Assembly (NCBI RefSeq): GCF_041270065.1
Contig: NZ_CP065958.1
Location: 7,254,001 to 7,318,000, forward strand
Origin: Streptomyces fradiae
Lineage (GTDB): Bacteria > Actinomycetota > Actinomycetes > Streptomycetales > Streptomycetaceae
DNA: 64,000 bases
Direction: 5' to 3'
Below are positions 61,488-64,000 of this stretch, in pieces. The notes beneath the pieces were generated by a model that saw nothing but the letters and a program-made list of their open reading frames with translations, was not told the origin of the DNA and did not search any database. Position numbers and translations under genes: made by a program. Position 1 is the stretch's first letter. Each line of letters opens with the position of its first letter.

Positions 61488-62239
61488 GCGCGGCCGGTCC
61501 CGTCCTGCGGGCCGAGGGCGTCACCGTCGCTCTCGGCGGCCGCATCGCACTCCAGGACGCGCACCTCTCCGTCGGCGCGGGCGAACTCGTCGGGCTGATC
61601 GGACCCAACGGCGCCGGCAAGACGACCCTGCTGCGGGCCGTCCTCGGCCTCACCACCCTGTCGGCCGGCCGCGTCCTGGTGGCCGGGCAGCCCGTATCGG
61701 AGGCGCGGCGCCTGATCGGCTACGTCCCCCAGCGTCACGAGTTCGCCTGGGACTTCCCCGTCGACATCGCCGGCGCCGTCCTGTCCGGCCGCACCCGGCG
61801 CATCGGCTGGCTGCGCAGACCGGCGGCGGCCGACCATGCCGCCGTGGACCGGGCGCTGGAACTCAGCGGCCTCACGGACCTGCGGCGCCGGCCCATCGGC
61901 GAGCTGTCGGGCGGCCAGCGGCAGCGCGTCCTCGTGGCCCGTGCCCTGGCCGCCGAGCCGCGCATCCTGCTTCTGGACGAGCCGTTCACCGGCGTCGACG
62001 TCCCCACGCAGGAACTCCTGAACGACCTGTTCGGCCGGCTGGCCGAGGACGGAACGGCCCTGCTGATGACCACACACGACCTGGCGGCCGCCGCCCGCAC
62101 CTGCACCCGCGTCGTCCTGCTCAACCGGACGGTGGTCGCGGAGGGCGGCCCGGAACTCCTTTCCGATCCGGACCGGATGCTCCAGGCCTTCGGCCTTGAC
62201 CGGGCGGGCGCCGGGAGCGCGGCGGAGGCGGCGGCGTGA
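61484..62239 (+). CDS. ABC transporter ATP-binding protein (zinc/manganese type)
   Basis: 251 residues. Walker A GPNGAGKTT (40-48), Q-loop VPQRHEF, signature ELSGGQRQRV, Walker B ILLLDEPFTGVD, and H-loop TTHDL, the full set for an active ATPase. The FAWDFPVDIAGAVLSGR segment is typical of the ZnuC/MntB group. It powers uptake with the permease encoded next, whose GTG start overlaps its stop. It belongs to the anchored-repeat transporter (TIGR03771-type). Confidence 0.95.
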   Translation: MSAAGPVLRAEGVTVALGGRIALQDAHLSVGAGELVGLIGPNGAGKTTLLRAVLGLTTLSAGRVLVAGQPVSEARRLIGYVPQRHEFAWDFPVDIAGAVLSGRTRRIGWLRRPAAADHAAVDRALELSGLTDLRRRPIGELSGGQRQRVLVARALAAEPRILLLDEPFTGVDVPTQELLNDLFGRLAEDGTALLMTTHDLAAAARTCTRVVLLNRTVVAEGGPELLSDPDRMLQAFGLDRAGAGSAAEAAA

Positions 62240-63114
62240 TCGACTTTCTGCTCGGCCCGTGGGAACTGCCCTTCATGCAGCGCGCCTTCGCGGTCGCCGC
62301 GGTCGTCGGCCTGGTCTGCGGGGTCGTCGGCGTCTTCGTCGTCCTGCGGGGCATGGCCTTCATCGGTGATGCCGTGGCGCACTCGGCGTTCCCGGGCGTC
62401 GCCCTCGCGTACGCCCTGGAGGGCAATCTGCTGCTCGGCGGCGCGGCCGCCGGCATCACCACGGCCGTCCTGATCGCCTTCGTCTCCCAGAACCGGCGGC
62501 TGAAGGAGGACACCGTCATCGGCGTCTTCTTCGCGTTCGCCTTCGGCCTCGGCATCGTCCTCGTCTCCACCCGGGACAGCTGGACGACCGACCTGTCGTC
62601 CTTCCTGTTCGGCCAGGTCCTCGCCGTCGGCCCCGAGGACGTGTGGACGGTGGCGGGACTCGGAGCCGTACTCGTCACCGTCGTCCTCCTCCTGCGCAAG
62701 GAGCTCGTCGCCGTCACCCTGGACCGCGAGACGGCCCGCGCCGCCGGACTGCCGGTCTTCCGCCTCGACCTGCTCCTCTACATCGTCGTGACGACGACGA
62801 TCGTCATGTCCCTCGAGGCGGTCGGCAACATCCTGGTCCTCGCGCTGCTCATCACCCCCGCCGCGACCGCCCGCATGCTCACCGACCGGCTCGGCGTCAT
62901 GACCCTGCTGGCGTCCGGCCTCGGCTGCGCCGGCACCCTCGGCGGGCTGTACGTCTCGTACGCGTACGACCTGGCGGCCGGCGGCTCCATCGTCGTCGTG
63001 CTCACCGGGCTCTTCGCCCTCACCTGGTGCCTGGCCCCCAGACACGGCCTCCTGGCACGCGCCCGCCGCCGGGCGGCGCCCGCGGCGCTGCCCGTACCGG
63101 AGGTGACCGGCTAG
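62236..63114 (+). CDS. ABC transporter permease (zinc/manganese type, ABC-3 family)
   Basis: 292 residues from the GTG at 62236, overlapping the ATPase stop. About 8-9 membrane segments. ABC-3 landmarks are RGMAFIGDAVAHSAFPGVALA, GVFFAFAFGLGIVLVS, and LEAVGNILVLALLITPAATARML (landmark, about residues 195-215). It forms the membrane channel for the ion delivered by the binding lipoprotein (TIGR03770-type). It is the last gene of the locus and is followed by a terminator. Confidence 0.95.
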   Translation: MIDFLLGPWELPFMQRAFAVAAVVGLVCGVVGVFVVLRGMAFIGDAVAHSAFPGVALAYALEGNLLLGGAAAGITTAVLIAFVSQNRRLKEDTVIGVFFAFAFGLGIVLVSTRDSWTTDLSSFLFGQVLAVGPEDVWTVAGLGAVLVTVVLLLRKELVAVTLDRETARAAGLPVFRLDLLLYIVVTTTIVMSLEAVGNILVLALLITPAATARMLTDRLGVMTLLASGLGCAGTLGGLYVSYAYDLAAGGSIVVVLTGLFALTWCLAPRHGLLARARRRAAPAALPVPEVTG

Positions 63115-63142
63115 GCGACGGACGGGAGAGGAAGAAACGAGA

Positions 63143-63174
63143 GTGGGGCGCCGCGAGAATTCGCGGCGCCCCAC
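63143..63174. terminator. Bidirectional hairpin terminator
   Basis: GTGGGGCGCCGCGA and TCGCGGCGCCCCAC form a perfect 14-bp stem with a 4-base loop, 28 bases after the permease stop. It ends the zinc locus. Confidence 0.92.
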
Positions 63175-63224
63175 GGTGCTTGGACGTTACGGCAGTTGGA
63201 ACAGGTTGAGCCGGTACAGGGGCC

Positions 63225-63263
63225 GGGCCGGACGGTGCCGTGGCTGCGACCACCGTCCGGCCC
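63225..63263. terminator. Terminator of the COG0523 gene
   Basis: GGGCCGGACGGTG and CACCGTCCGGCCC form a perfect 13-bp stem with a 13-base loop, 21 bases beyond the stop of the minus-strand GTPase gene. Confidence 0.8.
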
Positions 63264-63284
63264 GGAGTGTGTCGGGCTGGTGTT

Positions 63285-64000
63285 TCAGGCCGCCTGTTCG
63301 TGCCCGCAGGCGTCTTCGATGCCGTACGTCTCCCACACCGGGAAGTCGTCGTCGGCGGGGACGGCCTCGCCCGGTGCCAGCAGGCAGGCTTCCAGCGCCG
63401 CGCGCAGGGCGTCGGCGCGCAGTGCGGTGCCGATGAAGACGAGTTCCTGGCCCTGGGTGGTCTCCGGGCCGCGGGCGCCGGACGGTTCGAACCGGGCGAC
63501 GGCGCCGGCCTGGGACCACAGGCCCGTCACCCGGGGCCGGCTGGCGAGCCAGAAGAAGCCCTTGGAGCGCAGGACCCGCCCGAAGGTGCCGCTGTCCAGG
63601 CCCTTGGTGACGAAGGCCCACAGACGCCCGGGATGGAACGGCAGCTCGGAGCGGAACACGAGCGAGGAGATGCCGTACTCCTCGGTTTCCGGTACGTGGT
63701 CGCCGTTGAGCTCCTTCACCCAGCCGGGGGCCTGCTGCGCCCGCTCGACGTCGAACAGGCCGGTGCCCAGGATGTGTTCGAGCGGCACCTGGCCGCGCAC
63801 GGCCGGGACGATCCGGGCCTCCGGGTTGAGCCGGGAGAGCGTGGCGCGCAGCCGGCGCGCCTTCTCCGGGCCGACGAGGTCGAGCTTGTTGAGGACGATG
63901 ACGTCCGCGAACTCGACCTGGTCCATGAGGAGATCGCTCACGGTCCGCTCGTCGTCCTCGTACGGGGCCAGGCCGCGCGCGACGAGTTCGTCGCCGCCGC
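63285..64000 (-). CDS. COG0523 (CobW-family) zinc-chaperone-type GTPase, C-terminal part
   Basis: About 238 C-terminal residues lie in the window; the frame continues past the right edge, so the GTG at 63939-63941 is internal. The GTPase specificity motif NKLD is in DVIVLNKLDLVG, and VSDLLMDQVEFAD precedes it. The C-terminal CobW domain follows (ISSLVFRSELPFHPGRLWAF, SKGFFWLASRP, QELVFIGTAL). Walker A and the CxCC metal motif would be beyond the edge. These GTPases deliver zinc or act under zinc limitation and are often Zur-regulated in Streptomyces. Its convergent position beside the zinc transporter fits that role. Confidence 0.9.
   Translation of the reverse strand, partial: GGDELVARGLAPYEDDERTVSDLLMDQVEFADVIVLNKLDLVGPEKARRLRATLSRLNPEARIVPAVRGQVPLEHILGTGLFDVERAQQAPGWVKELNGDHVPETEEYGISSLVFRSELPFHPGRLWAFVTKGLDSGTFGRVLRSKGFFWLASRPRVTGLWSQAGAVARFEPSGARGPETTQGQELVFIGTALRADALRAALEACLLAPGEAVPADDDFPVWETYGIEDACGHEQAA

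Overview
The window is high-GC actinobacterial chromosome, almost certainly Streptomyces or a close relative. The evidence is the strong GC bias at third codon positions, frequent GTG starts, many probable leaderless genes with a TAnnnT box 6-8 bases before the start, an egtABCD ergothioneine operon, a menaquinone-type sdhCAB operon beside a LysR gene and an RmdA-like cyclic-di-GMP protein, and secreted plant-polysaccharide hydrolases. No rRNA, tRNA, CRISPR array, insertion sequence or prophage was seen.

Layout. 1-3.4 kb: the start of a probable class F sortase, two small secreted proteins sharing a GGLGGS-TM-RRR tail, a DUF4239 membrane protein and a proline-rich surface protein. 3.9-11.4 kb: a DUF574 methyltransferase overlapping an RmdA-like GGDEF/EAL protein, then a LysR regulator divergent from sdhCAB. 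11.4-19.9 kb: a CPBP protease / histidine kinase / response regulator operon, an XRE regulator divergent from a YceI protein, a UvrA paralogue with an LLM oxidoreductase, and a HAD phosphatase. 20-24.2 kb: dodecin, a sugar-binding lipoprotein behind a DasR-like operator, and an ornithine-lipid-type acyltransferase pair set among minisatellite DNA. 24-28.4 kb: egtABCD. 28.5-40.2 kb: mostly housekeeping and small genes, including a PARG-like macrodomain, PemK-like protein, flotillin/NfeD pair, MFS/LacI pair, thiolase, thioredoxin, two redox or nuclease proteins with lost catalytic residues, and a VOC protein. 40.3-45.4 kb: a large secreted propeller/lectin protein and a DUF305-DUF6153 pair behind a CsoR-like site. 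45.6-50.1 kb: two adjacent, apparently frameshifted genes. 50.1-55.8 kb: TPR and pirin genes, then GH6 and GH74 glycanases flanking the remnant of a lost ricin-lectin protein. 55.8-64 kb: a zinc locus.

The most interesting region is the last. A Zur-like box precedes six genes: a secreted single-domain protein, a LASTG-anchored protein, a ZnuA-type binding lipoprotein, a second anchored protein, an ATPase and a permease. A convergent COG0523 (CobW-family) GTPase follows. All four surface or exported proteins carry the same repeat domain (choice-of-anchor M / TIGR03769 type). Complete copies share a GHxD motif and an HxH motif before a W-x-F, a plausible zinc site. In the binding lipoprotein the two halves of this domain occur in reversed order, as if a circularly permuted copy had been inserted into the solute-binding fold. 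The reading proposed here is a zinc relay from wall-anchored proteins to the membrane transporter.

Other points of note are the shared tails next to the sortase, predicted DasR, CsoR, LysR and LacI operators, decay at 45.6-50.1 kb and 52.6-52.8 kb, and a repeat-expanded olsA-like gene whose 3' end runs antisense into egtD. All family names are from recognition by eye; no search was run.
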